From Streptomyces sp. Edi2 (GTDB lineage Bacteria; Actinomycetota; Actinomycetes; Streptomycetales; Streptomycetaceae): a stretch of DNA of 64,000 nt. Each line of letters starts with the position of its first letter. The stretch's first letter is position 1. Under the pieces are notes generated by a model. The model was not told where the DNA came from and ran no database searches. It saw nothing but the letters and a program-made list of their open reading frames with translations. Both the position numbers and the translations under genes were made by a program. Shown here piece by piece: positions 39,695-47,793 of the stretch. The stretch lies in the NCBI RefSeq assembly GCF_040253635.1, contig NZ_JBEJGX010000003.1:744001-808000 (forward strand). Reading direction: 5' to 3'.

Positions 39695-40633
39695 TCAGTT
39701 GTCCTTCGTCGTGTCGGGCGGGGTGGGGCGGTTGGCGGTGGCGGTGCCGGGCGGGGTGCGGCGGTTGGCGGTAGCGGCGTCGGGCGCCGTGGGGTGATCG
39801 ACGGTGGCGGCACCAGGCGCCGTGGGGCAGTTGGCAGTGGCAGCGCCGGCCGCCGTCGGACGGTTGACGGTGGCCGCGTCGAGGAAGGCGGGGCGCTCCC
39901 CGCCGCCGTGGACGAGCAGGCTCGCCCCGGTCAGATAGGCGGCCCGGTCGGAGGCGAGGAACACGCAGGCGTCGCCGATCTCGGCGGGTTCGGCGAGCCG
40001 GCCGAGCGGGACGGTGGCGCCGACCGCCGCGATACCCGCCTCGTCGCCGTAGTGCAGGGCGGCGAGTTCGGTGCGCACCATGCCGAGGACCAGGGTGTTG
40101 ACCCGTACGTCGGGGGCCCATTCGACGGCCATGGAGCGGGCGAGGTGGTCCAGGCCCGCCTTGGCCGCGCCGTAGGCGGCGGTGCCGGGCGAGGGGCGGG
40201 TGCCGCTGACGCTGCCGATCATGAGGACCGAACCGCCGGCCGGCCCGCCCCGCATCACCTCGTAGGCGGCGAGCGAGGCGGTCAGCGGCGCGAGGAGGTT
40301 GAGTGCGACGACCCGGGCGTGCCGCTCGGGCTCACCCTCCCCCAGCAGCCGGTACGGCGTGCCTCCGGCGTTGTTGACCAGGCAGTCCAGCCGGCCGTAC
40401 TCGTCCGCGAGCCGGGCGAAGAAGGCGTGGACGGCGGCCTGGTCGCGCAGGTCCAGGGGGCGGAAGTGCGCGCTGCGGCCGGCCGCCGTGACGGGGGCGT
40501 CGGGTGGCCGGCGCGCGCAGATGACGACCTCCGCACCGGCCCGCAGGAAGGCGCGGGCGATCCCCGCGCCGACGCCGCGGGTGCCGCCGGTGACGACGGC
40601 CAGCCGCCCGGACAGATCGAGAGCCAGGCTCAC
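39695..40633 (-). CDS. SDR oxidoreductase, Rv3549c-like, with a repeat-encoded tail
   Basis: This 312-residue short-chain dehydrogenase starts at GTG 40633, with GGGAGGGG upstream. The catalytic core of about 255 residues has VVTGGTRGVGAGIARAF, NNAGGTPYRLL and MIGSVSGTRPSPGTAAYGAA followed by K. The core ends with LLVHGGGERPAFLD, a normal SDR terminus. The remaining residues are five 11-residue repeats (AATVNRPTAAG, AATANCPTAPG, AATVDHPTAPD and so on) encoded by a 33-bp minisatellite. Relatives in steroid loci end at about 259 residues, so the tail is an expansion. It is divergent from echA20 across a KstR2-like site. Confidence 0.87.
   Translation of the reverse strand: MSLALDLSGRLAVVTGGTRGVGAGIARAFLRAGAEVVICARRPPDAPVTAAGRSAHFRPLDLRDQAAVHAFFARLADEYGRLDCLVNNAGGTPYRLLGEGEPERHARVVALNLLAPLTASLAAYEVMRGGPAGGSVLMIGSVSGTRPSPGTAAYGAAKAGLDHLARSMAVEWAPDVRVNTLVLGMVRTELAALHYGDEAGIAAVGATVPLGRLAEPAEIGDACVFLASDRAAYLTGASLLVHGGGERPAFLDAATVNRPTAAGAATANCPTAPGAATVDHPTAPDAATANRRTPPGTATANRPTPPDTTKDN
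39711..39875 (-). repeat. 33-bp minisatellite, five units, in frame in the SDR gene
   Basis: Five consecutive 33-bp units at 39711-39875 begin GTGTCGGGCGGGGTGGGGCG and variants. The units differ by several substitutions but are all 33 bp, which preserves the reading frame. They encode the last ~55 residues of the dehydrogenase. Confidence 0.9.
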
Positions 40634-40680
40634 GGAGCACCCCTCCCGCAGCGCACCATCCGCTGCTAACTTCGCTACCT

Positions 40681-40694
40681 AACAAACGCTTGGT
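40681..40694. promoter_or_regulatory. KstR2-like operator between SDR and echA20 operons
   Basis: AACAAACGCTTGGT matches the mycobacterial KstR2 consensus AnCAAGnnCTTGnT at all but one defined position. It lies 22 bp before the echA20 start and 48 bp before the divergent SDR start, so one site could control both directions. Confidence 0.65.
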
Positions 40695-40715
40695 GGAAAG
40701 GTAGCTGATCTGCTC

Positions 40716-41489
40716 ATGGGTGTCTCCACCTCCCAGCCTGACCAGGGCGTCGCCGTCGTCACCGTGGACTTCCCGCCGGTCAACGCCCTTCCCGTGCAGG
40801 GCTGGTACGACCTGGCCGAGGCCGTGCGCGCGGCCGGCCGCGACCCCGGTGTCCGCTGCGTCGTCCTCACCGCGAACGGCCGCGGTTTCAATGCGGGGGT
40901 CGACATCAAGGAGATGCAGCGGGACACCGCGTCCGGCGGGCACGGGGCCCTGCTCGGCGCCAACCGCGGCTGCGCCGAGGCGTTCTCGGCGGTCTACGCC
41001 TGCGAGGTACCCGTCATCGCGGCGGTGCACGGCTTCTGCCTGGGCGGCGGCATCGGCCTCGTCGGGAACGCGGACGCGATCGTGGCCAGCGACGACGCCA
41101 CCTTCGGACTCCCGGAGCTGGACCGCGGCGCGCTCGGCGCGGCCACCCACCTGGCCCGGCTGGTCCCGCAGCACCTGATGCGCGCGCTCTACTACACCTC
41201 CCGCACCGCCACCGCCGCCGAACTGCAGGCGCACGGCTCGGTCTGGCAGGTCGTCCCGCGCGCGCAACTGCCGGGCGCCGCACGGGACCTGGCCCGGGAG
41301 ATCGCCCGGAAGGACGGCTTTCTCCTCCGCCTGGCCAAGGCCGCCCTCAACGGCATCGACCCCGTCGACGTGGGGCGCAGCTACCGCTTCGAGCAGGGCT
41401 TCACCTTCGAGGCGAACCTCAGCGGAGTCGCCGACCGCGTCCGCGACACCTTCGGTGCGCCGGGCACCACCCCGACCAAGGAAGGCTGA
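40716..41489 (+). CDS. echA20: Enoyl-CoA hydratase family, EchA20-like
   Basis: This 257-residue crotonase-fold enzyme has the oxyanion-hole segment NGRGFNAGVDIKEM and the second HGFCLGGGIGLVGNAD. The acid/base region is GLPELDRGALGAATHLARLV. That last motif and the gene order point to EchA20 (Rv3550), which hydrolytically opens the D ring of the indene-carboxyl-CoA intermediate in steroid catabolism rather than hydrating an enoyl-CoA. It is the first gene of a tightly packed operon (echA20, ipdA, ipdB, ipdC) preceded by a KstR2-like operator. Confidence 0.9.
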   Translation: MGVSTSQPDQGVAVVTVDFPPVNALPVQGWYDLAEAVRAAGRDPGVRCVVLTANGRGFNAGVDIKEMQRDTASGGHGALLGANRGCAEAFSAVYACEVPVIAAVHGFCLGGGIGLVGNADAIVASDDATFGLPELDRGALGAATHLARLVPQHLMRALYYTSRTATAAELQAHGSVWQVVPRAQLPGAARDLAREIARKDGFLLRLAKAALNGIDPVDVGRSYRFEQGFTFEANLSGVADRVRDTFGAPGTTPTKEG

Positions 41490-41491
41490 CC

Positions 41492-42331
41492 GTGACCGAC
41501 AAGACCATGACGCCCGAGGACGTCGTCTCCCGGCTGCGCAGCGGGATGACCCTCGGCATCGGCGGCTGGGGTTCGCGCCGCAAGCCGATGGCGCTGGTGC
41601 GGGCGCTGCTCCGTTCCGACATCACCGATCTGACCGTGATCTCCTACGGCGGTCCCGATGTCGGCCTGCTCGCCGCCGCGGGCCGGATCCGCACCCTGGT
41701 CGCCGCGTTCGCGACCCTCGATTCGATCCCTCTCGAACCGCACTTCCGCGCGGCCCGCCAGCGCGGTGCGTTCGAGCTGAGGGAGATCGACGAGGCGATG
41801 TTCATGTGGGGTCTGCACGCCGCCGCCAACCGGCTGCCGTTCCTGCCCGTACGCTCCGGCCTCGGCTCGGACGTCATGCGCGTCAACCCGGGCCTGAAGA
41901 CCGTCACCTCGCCCTACGAGGACGGTGAGACCTTCGTCGCGGTGCCGGCCCTGCGCATGGACGCGGCGCTGGTCCACCTCAACCGTGCCGACCGGCTCGG
42001 AAACGGCCAGTACCTGGGCCCCGACCCGTACTTCGACGATCTGTTCTGCGAGGCCGCGGACAGTGCGTATGTCTCGTGCGAACGGCTCGTGGACGACTTC
42101 GCCACGGCCGCCCCGCAGACCCTCCTGGTCGCACGCCATGCGGTCACCGGAGTCGTGGAGGCCCCGAACGGCGCGCATTTCACCTCCTGCGTCCCCGACT
42201 ACGGGCGGGACGAGCCCTTCCAGAAGCTGTACGCCACCACGCCCTGGGCCAAGTTCGCCGAGCGGTTCCTGTCCGGGGACGAGAAGGCGTATTGGTCCGC
42301 GGTCGAAGCCTGGCACGAGGAGCAGCAGTGA
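41492..42331 (+). CDS. ipdA: IpdA-like CoA-transferase-fold subunit
   Basis: This 279-residue alpha subunit of a CoA-transferase family I heterodimer starts at GTG 41492, two bases after echA20. Landmarks are TLGIGGWGSRRKPMALVR, VISYGGPDVGLLAAAGRIR and FELREIDEAMFMWGLHAAA. The Glu of the IDE segment (about residue 101) is near the position reported as catalytic in IpdA. In Rv3551-type proteins the heterodimer hydrolytically opens the last carbocyclic (C) ring of COCHEA-CoA instead of transferring CoA. The stop overlaps the ipdB start by GTGA. Confidence 0.9.
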   Translation: MTDKTMTPEDVVSRLRSGMTLGIGGWGSRRKPMALVRALLRSDITDLTVISYGGPDVGLLAAAGRIRTLVAAFATLDSIPLEPHFRAARQRGAFELREIDEAMFMWGLHAAANRLPFLPVRSGLGSDVMRVNPGLKTVTSPYEDGETFVAVPALRMDAALVHLNRADRLGNGQYLGPDPYFDDLFCEAADSAYVSCERLVDDFATAAPQTLLVARHAVTGVVEAPNGAHFTSCVPDYGRDEPFQKLYATTPWAKFAERFLSGDEKAYWSAVEAWHEEQQ

Positions 42332-43077
42332 GCGCTACCCCCATGACGACGACCCGAGCCGAGTACTGCGTCATCGCCTGCGCCGACGCCTGGCGCGGCA
42401 ACGGCGAGGTGCTGGCCAGCCCGATGGGCGTGATCCCGTCGATCGGCGCCCGGCTCGCCCGGCGCACCTTCTCCCCCGATCTGCTCCTCACCGACGGCGA
42501 GGCCATGATCGTCGGCCCGGACGACTCGGCCGAGGGCTGGCTGCCCTACCGCCGGCACCTCACCATGGTCACCGGCGGCCGGCGCCATGTGATGATGGGC
42601 GCGAGCCAGCTCGACCGCTTCGGGAACCAGAACATCTCCTGCATCGGCGCGTGGCAGCAGCCCGCCCGCCAGCTCCTCGGGGTCCGCGGCGCTCCGGTCA
42701 ACACCCTCAACAATCCGGTCAGTTACTGGGTGCCGAAACACTCGAAGCGGGTCTTCGTCGAGAAGGTCGACATGATCTGCGGGGTCGGATACGACAGCGC
42801 GGCCGCCGCCGGGCCGTCCGCGACCCGCTACCACCGCATTCCGCGCGTCGTCTCCGACCTGGGGGTCTTCGACTTCGAGACCGCGGACCGCGCGATGCGG
42901 CTGGCCAGTGTGCATCCCGGCGTGACGGTCGCGGAGGTCAGGGAGGCCACCGGGTTCCCGCTCGCGCTGCCCGACGAGGTGCCCTGCACCCGGGAGCCCA
43001 CCCCCACCGAACTCCGGCTGATCCGCACGGTCCTCGACCCGGAGGGACGACGCGAGCGCGAGGTGCCGGCGGCATGA
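42328..43077 (+). CDS. ipdB: IpdB-like CoA-transferase-fold subunit
   Basis: This 249-residue beta subunit partners IpdA. The GTG start at 42328 overlaps the ipdA stop by 4 bp. Family segments are ADAWRGNGEVLASPMGVIP, TGGRRHVMMGASQLDRFGN and NTLNNPVSYWVPKHSK, ending with VHPGVTVAEVREATGF. Length (249) is nearly the same as Rv3552. It contributes the other half of the ring-opening active site in steroid C-ring degradation. It overlaps ipdC by ATGA, so all four genes are likely translated together. Confidence 0.9.
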   Translation: MSATPMTTTRAEYCVIACADAWRGNGEVLASPMGVIPSIGARLARRTFSPDLLLTDGEAMIVGPDDSAEGWLPYRRHLTMVTGGRRHVMMGASQLDRFGNQNISCIGAWQQPARQLLGVRGAPVNTLNNPVSYWVPKHSKRVFVEKVDMICGVGYDSAAAAGPSATRYHRIPRVVSDLGVFDFETADRAMRLASVHPGVTVAEVREATGFPLALPDEVPCTREPTPTELRLIRTVLDPEGRREREVPAA

Positions 43078-44132
43078 CGGACGCCCGGATCGAGACGCCG
43101 CTGACCAGGCTCGTCGGGGTGCGCCACCCCCTCGTGCAGACGGGCATGGGGTGGGTGGCGGGACCCCGGCTGGTCTCGGCCGCGGCCGATGCGGGCGCCC
43201 TCGGGATTCTGGCCTCGGCCACCATGACCGTCGCGCAGCTGCGTGCGGCGATCCGCGAGGTGGCGTCCCGTACGGACGCACCCTTCGGGGTCAACCTCCG
43301 TGCGGACGCGGCGGACGCGGGCGAGCGGGTGCGCCTGATCGTGGCGGAGGGCGTCAAGGTCGCCTCGTTCGCGCTGGCGCCCTCCCGTGAGCTGATCGCC
43401 CGGCTGAAGGACGCGGGGGTCGTCGTCATCCCGTCCGTAGGTGCCCGCCGCCATGCCGAGAAGGTCGCCGCCTGGGGCGCGGACGCGGTCATCGTGCAGG
43501 GCGGGGAGGGCGGCGGCCACACCGGGAAGGTCGCCACGAGCGTGCTGCTGCCGCAGGTCGTGGACGCGGTCGGTATCCCGGTGATCGCCGCGGGCGGCTT
43601 CTTCGACGGCCGGGGGCTGGTCGCGGCGCTCGCCTACGGCGCGGCCGGTATCGCCATGGGCACCCGCTTTCTGCTGACGTCGGACAGCACCGTGCCGCGG
43701 GCCGTGCAGGACCGCTATCTGGCGGCGGGCGTCCAGGACGTCACCGTCACCACGAAGGTGGACGGTCTGCCGCACCGGATGCTGCGCAGTGAGCTGGTCG
43801 AGGCGCTGGAGCGGTCCGGGCGCGCCACCGCGCTGCTCGGAGCCGTGCGGCGGGCCGCGTCGTTCAGAAAACTGTCCGGCCTGAGCTGGGCGCGGATGGT
43901 CCGTGACGGCCTGGCGATGAAGCACGGCCGGGACCTCTCCTGGAGCCAGGTCCTGCTGGCCGCGAACACCCCGATGCTGCTGAAGGCCTCGATGGTCGAG
44001 GGCCGTACCGATCTCGGGGTGATGGCGTCCGGGCAGGTCGCCGGCGTGATCGAGGATCTGCCGTCCTGCGCGGAGCTCGTCGACCGGATCATGGCGGAGG
44101 CGCGGACGGCGCTGGGCGCGCTGCCGCGCTGA
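43074..44132 (+). CDS. ipdC: IpdC-like, nitronate-monooxygenase-family flavoprotein
   Basis: This 352-residue FMN TIM-barrel protein has LVQTGMGWVAGPRLVSAAAD, the flavin/phosphate loops IVQGGEGGGHTGK and IAAGGFFDGRGLVAALAYG, and AMGTRFLLTSDS. Generic annotation would be nitronate monooxygenase. Next to ipdAB it matches IpdC (Rv3553), which acts in desaturation of the hydroxy-methylhexahydroindane-carboxyl-CoA intermediate. It is the last gene of the echA20 operon, followed by a 20-bp tandem repeat and the convergent thiolase gene. Confidence 0.88.
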   Translation: MTDARIETPLTRLVGVRHPLVQTGMGWVAGPRLVSAAADAGALGILASATMTVAQLRAAIREVASRTDAPFGVNLRADAADAGERVRLIVAEGVKVASFALAPSRELIARLKDAGVVVIPSVGARRHAEKVAAWGADAVIVQGGEGGGHTGKVATSVLLPQVVDAVGIPVIAAGGFFDGRGLVAALAYGAAGIAMGTRFLLTSDSTVPRAVQDRYLAAGVQDVTVTTKVDGLPHRMLRSELVEALERSGRATALLGAVRRAASFRKLSGLSWARMVRDGLAMKHGRDLSWSQVLLAANTPMLLKASMVEGRTDLGVMASGQVAGVIEDLPSCAELVDRIMAEARTALGALPR

Positions 44133-44182
44133 GCGGAATGCGGTGCCCGGCCGGGGGTCCCGGGGCGGTCCACGGCGGTGCC

Positions 44183-44242
44183 CGGCGGGCCCGTCACGGA
44201 TACGGCGGGCCCGTCACGGATACGGCGGGCCCGTCACGGATG
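44183..44242. repeat. 20-bp tandem repeat, three copies, between convergent genes
   Basis: CGGCGGGCCCGTCACGGATA occurs at 44183-44202 and 44203-44222, with one base changed at 44223-44242. A decayed fourth copy follows to about 44270. GCGGGCCCG is self-complementary at its centre (CGGGCCCG), so each unit could form a small hairpin, giving a multi-hairpin terminator. Confidence 0.85.
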
Positions 44243-44320
44243 CGGCGCGTCACGTGTACGGCGGGCCCGTCCCAGCAGCAGCGAGCCCGTTGTACGTCCC
44301 GTGGCGCGCCGGACCGGCCG

Positions 44321-45478
44321 TCAGAGGCGTTCGATGATCGTGACGTTGGCTTGCCCGCCGCCCTCGCACATGGTCTGCAGGCCGAACCTGCCGCCGGTGC
44401 GCTCCAGTTCGTGCAGCAAGGTCGTCATCAGCCGGACGCCGGTCGCGCCGAGCGGATGGCCCAGAGCGATGGCGCCGCCATTGACGTTGACCCGCTCCGG
44501 GTCCGCGCCGGTCTCCTCGATCCAGGCCAGCACCACGGGCGCGAACGCCTCGTTGATCTCGACCAGGTCGATGTCGCCGAGGGACATCCCCGTCTTCCTC
44601 AGCGCATACGCCGTCGCCGGGATCGGTGCGGACAGCATCCGGATGGGGTCCGCGCCACGCACCGACAGATGGTGGATACGGGCGCGCGGGGTGAGGCCGT
44701 GTTCGGCCACCGCCCGCTCGGAGGCGAGGAGCAGGGCAGCCGCGCCGTCGGAGACCTGCGAGGAGACCGCCGCGGTCAGCCGGCCGCCCTCGACGACCGG
44801 CGCCAGCGCGGCCATCTTCTCCGGCGAGGTATGACGGCGTGGGCCTTCGTCGGCGGTGATGCTGCCGAAGGGGACGATCTCCCGGTCGAAGCGGCCCTCG
44901 TCGATGGCGCGGACGGCCCGCTGGTGCGACCGGAGCGCGAACTCCTCCATGTCGGCACGGGAGATCTGCCACGCGTCGGCGATGAGTTCGGCGCCGTGGA
45001 ACTGGTTGACGGGTGCCTCGCCGTAGCGGGCGCGCCAGCCCTCGGAGCCGGCGAACGGGCCGTCGGTCAGGCCCAGCGGGGCGGCGGCCTGCCGGCTGGC
45101 GAAGGCGATCGGGATCTGCGACATGTTCTGCACACCGCCCGCGACCACCAGGTCCTGGGTGCCGGAGAGCACGCCCTGCGCCGCGAAGTGCACGGCCTGC
45201 TGCGAGGAGCCGCACTGGCGGTCCACGGTGACGCCGGGCACCTCCTCGGGCAGTCCGGCGGCCAGCCAGCACGTCCGGGCGATGTCCCCGGCCTGCGGGC
45301 CCACGGTGTCCAGGCAGCCGAAGACGACGTCCTCGACGGCGGCCGGATCGGCGCCGCTGCGCGCCATCAGCGCCGTCAGCACATGGGCGCCCAGGTCGGC
45401 GGGGTGGACGGCCGACAGGCCGCCGCCCTTCTTGCCCACCGGGGTACGGACCGCGTCGACGATATAGGCCTCGGGCAT
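44321..45478 (-). CDS. fadA6: Acetyl-CoA acetyltransferase, FadA6-like thiolase
   Basis: This 385-residue thiolase has the nucleophilic cysteine in VTVDRQCGSSQQAVHFAAQG and the NEAF motif in VEINEAFAPVVLAW. The histidine is in NGGAIALGHPLGATG and the second cysteine in MCEGGGQANVTIIE. ATG 45478 has GGAG upstream. In steroid loci FadA6 (Rv3556c, about 386 residues) performs thiolysis of the beta-oxidation products after C-ring opening, releasing acetyl-CoA. It is co-directional with and 138 bp downstream of the SDR at 45617. Confidence 0.88.
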   Translation of the reverse strand: MPEAYIVDAVRTPVGKKGGGLSAVHPADLGAHVLTALMARSGADPAAVEDVVFGCLDTVGPQAGDIARTCWLAAGLPEEVPGVTVDRQCGSSQQAVHFAAQGVLSGTQDLVVAGGVQNMSQIPIAFASRQAAAPLGLTDGPFAGSEGWRARYGEAPVNQFHGAELIADAWQISRADMEEFALRSHQRAVRAIDEGRFDREIVPFGSITADEGPRRHTSPEKMAALAPVVEGGRLTAAVSSQVSDGAAALLLASERAVAEHGLTPRARIHHLSVRGADPIRMLSAPIPATAYALRKTGMSLGDIDLVEINEAFAPVVLAWIEETGADPERVNVNGGAIALGHPLGATGVRLMTTLLHELERTGGRFGLQTMCEGGGQANVTIIERL

Positions 45479-45616
45479 GGGGTCTCCTCGGTTCGGATTC
45501 TGCGACGGTGCCGGCCGGATCCGCAAGGCGGTGCCGGCCGCCGCGGACGGGTGCCGGTGGGCGGTCCGCCCGGGGGCCGCACGGCGCACCGCGCAGCGCG
45601 CCCGGCCCACCGCGCC

Positions 45617-46399
45617 TCACGCATGCTGCGAGCTGACGGACACCGTTTCCCCGGTCATGTACGAGGCGTAGTCGCCGGCCAGGAAGACGATGACATTGGC
45701 GACCTCCCAGGGTTCGGCCCAGCGGCCGAACGCCTCCCGTTCGGTGAGCTCCGCCAGCAGCTCGGGCGTGGTCACCTTCGCCAGGTGCGGGTGCATCGCG
45801 AGGCTGGGCGAGACCGCGTTGACGCGTACGCCGTACTCGGCCGCCTCCATGGCGGCGCACCGGGTCAGCGCCATCACCCCGGCCTTGGCCGCGGCGTAGT
45901 GGGCCTGGCCGCGCTGGGCGCGCCAGCCGACGACCGAGGCGTTGTTGACGATCACGCCGCCGCGGCCGGCCGCCTTCATCCGGCGCAGGGCGGCCCGGGT
46001 GCATCGGAAGGTGCCGTTCAGGGTCACGTCGAGGACCGTGTCCCACTGGGTGTCGGTCATCTCGACCAGGTCGGCGGTTCCGCCGAGCCCGGCGTTGTTG
46101 ACCACGATGTCGAGGCGGCCATGGCGTTCCTCGGCCGCGTCCAGCAGGGCGTTGACCTGGTCCTCGTCGGTGACATCGCAGGGCAGTGACGCCACCTGGC
46201 CGGCGCCGAACTCCTCGGCGAGCGCCTGGGCGGTGGCCTGCAGCCGGCGTGCGTGGGCGTCGCCGAGGACCACCCGGGCGCCTTCCTCCAGGAACCTGCG
46301 GGCGGTGGCCCCGCCGATGCCGGCTCCGGCGGCCGCGGTGATCACGGCGGTCCGGCCGTCGAGCAGATGGTGGCCCGGCACATAGGGCGGCGGTGTCAT
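45617..46399 (-). CDS. ipdF: SDR oxidoreductase, IpdF-like
   Basis: This 260-residue short-chain dehydrogenase has the cofactor motif ITAAAGAGIGGATARRF, NNAGLGGTADL and the catalytic segment NASVVGWRAQRGQAHY followed by AAAK. It ends in ASYMTGETVSVSSQHA. The length and this terminus fit Rv3559c/IpdF, which oxidoreduces the C5 hydroxyl/ketone of the indane-carboxyl-CoA intermediate. ATG 46399 has GAGGAGG upstream. It heads the leftward ipdF-fadA6 operon, opposite the acyl-CoA dehydrogenase operon, with KstR2-like sites between them. Confidence 0.85.
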   Translation of the reverse strand: MTPPPYVPGHHLLDGRTAVITAAAGAGIGGATARRFLEEGARVVLGDAHARRLQATAQALAEEFGAGQVASLPCDVTDEDQVNALLDAAEERHGRLDIVVNNAGLGGTADLVEMTDTQWDTVLDVTLNGTFRCTRAALRRMKAAGRGGVIVNNASVVGWRAQRGQAHYAAAKAGVMALTRCAAMEAAEYGVRVNAVSPSLAMHPHLAKVTTPELLAELTEREAFGRWAEPWEVANVIVFLAGDYASYMTGETVSVSSQHA

Positions 46400-46496
46400 C
46401 CGTGAGCCTCCTCTTCCCGCAGCCTGGTGCGGATTCCGGGGCCAAGGCTCCCGACGGTGACGGGACCTCGACGCCGCTCTGCCGGTACGTTAATCT

Positions 46497-46523
46497 ACCA
46501 AACACTTGTTAGGGAAGCGCTTG
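46497..46523. promoter_or_regulatory. KstR2-like double operator between ipdF and fadE operons
   Basis: ACCAAACACTTGTT (46497-46510) fits AnCAAGnnCTTGnT with one mismatch, the same base that differs in the echA20 site. Five bases later AAGCGCTTG (46515-46523) repeats the palindromic core exactly. A TAATCT hexamer (46491-46496) adjoining the first site may be a -10 element. Confidence 0.65.
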
Positions 46524-46623
46524 TCAGGGAAGGAGGGCGGATGCCCGCTGCCCACCACGACGCACTCCCGAGCGGCACTCCGCGGGGGCCGCGCGCGGCC
46601 GTCACCCGGGAGGCGGGGGCCTG

Positions 46624-47793
46624 ATGGACCTCGACATCACCGCCGCGGACGAGGCGTTCCGGGACGAGGCCCGCGCCTGGCTCGCCGCGCAGGTGCCCGC
46701 CGTTCCGCTGCCGTCACTGGAGACCGCGGAGGGGTTCGCCGCCCACCGGGAGTGGGAACGCCGGCTCGCCGCGGACCGCTGGTCGGTGGTCTCCTGGCCC
46801 GAGGAGTACGGCGGCCGGGGCGCTTCGCTTCTGCAGTGGCTGCTCTTCGAGGAGGAGTACTACGCCGCCGGCGCCCCCGGCCGGGTCGGCCAGAACGGCA
46901 TCAGCCTCCTCGCGCCCACCCTCTTCGAGCACGGCACCGACGAGCAACGCGCCCGTATCCTTCGCCCCATGGCGCGCGGCGAGGCCATCTGGGCGCAGGC
47001 CTGGTCGGAGCCGGAGTCGGGGTCGGATCTGACGTCGCTGCGCTCGACCGCCGTACGGACCGACGGCGGCTGGCTGCTGAACGGGCAGAAGACCTGGTCG
47101 TCCCGGGCCGCCTTCGCCGACCGCGCCTTCGGACTGTTCCGCAGCGACCCGGATGCCGCCCGCCCGCACCAAGGGCTCAGCTATCTGATGTTCCCGCTGG
47201 ACGCGCCGGGCGTGACGGTGCGCCCCCTCGGCCGCCTGGACGGCAAGCCGGCCTTCGCCGAACTCTTCCTCGATCAGGTCTTCGTGCCGGATGCGGACGT
47301 CATCGGCGAGCCGGGCCGGGGGTGGCAGGTCGCCATGAGCACCGCCGGCAACGAACGCGGCCTCACGCTCCGCAGCCCGGGCCGTTTCACCGCGGCCGCC
47401 GGACGGCTGGCCGCGCTCTGGCGCGAGACCGGCGGCACCGCCGGCCCGGCGCTCGGCGAGCGGGTGGCCGACGCGCTGATCGGCGCCAGGGCGTATCAGC
47501 TGTTCACCTACGCCCACGCCTCCCGGCTCGCCGACGGCGGGTCGATCGGCGCCGAGTCGAGCCTGAACAAGGTCTTCTGGTCCGAGCTGGACATCGCCCT
47601 GCACGAGACCGCCCTGGACCTGCTCGGCCCGTACGGCATGCTCGCTGATGACGCCGACGAGGCGCCCGCACACGGGAGTTGGGCCGAGGGGTACACGTTC
47701 TCCCTGGCCGGTCCGATCTATGCCGGCACCAATGAGATCCAGCGCGACATCATCGCCGAGCGGCTGCTCGGTCTGCCGAAGGGACGCCGCTGA
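46624..47793 (+). CDS. Acyl-CoA dehydrogenase, FadE30-like
   Basis: This 389-residue flavin dehydrogenase has WPEEYGGRGASLLQWLLFEEEYY, the FAD/substrate segment WAQAWSEPESGSDLTSLRS, TWSSRAAFADRAFGLFR and the C-terminal IYAGTNEIQRDIIAERLLGLP. A candidate base is the Glu in TAGNERGLTLR. In HIP loci FadE30 (385 residues in M. tuberculosis) desaturates the propionyl side chain of HIP-CoA. ATG 46624 has GGGAGGCGGG upstream. It overlaps the next acyl-CoA dehydrogenase by one base (TGATG), so the two could also form a heteromeric enzyme like IpdE1-IpdE2. Confidence 0.87.
   Translation: MDLDITAADEAFRDEARAWLAAQVPAVPLPSLETAEGFAAHREWERRLAADRWSVVSWPEEYGGRGASLLQWLLFEEEYYAAGAPGRVGQNGISLLAPTLFEHGTDEQRARILRPMARGEAIWAQAWSEPESGSDLTSLRSTAVRTDGGWLLNGQKTWSSRAAFADRAFGLFRSDPDAARPHQGLSYLMFPLDAPGVTVRPLGRLDGKPAFAELFLDQVFVPDADVIGEPGRGWQVAMSTAGNERGLTLRSPGRFTAAAGRLAALWRETGGTAGPALGERVADALIGARAYQLFTYAHASRLADGGSIGAESSLNKVFWSELDIALHETALDLLGPYGMLADDADEAPAHGSWAEGYTFSLAGPIYAGTNEIQRDIIAERLLGLPKGRR

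Noticed and set aside
39711..39875. 33-bp repeats as a CRISPR array
   Set aside because: Units are directly adjacent without unique spacers, in frame inside a coding sequence, and there are no cas genes.
43074..44132. True nitronate monooxygenase for nitroalkane detoxification
   Set aside because: Its ATGA overlap with ipdB and the gene order echA20-ipdA-ipdB strongly favour the IpdC role.
44250..46505. 751-codon leftward Arg-rich frame across fadA6 and ipdF
   Set aside because: Out-of-frame shadow of two well-supported genes; no domain is visible.
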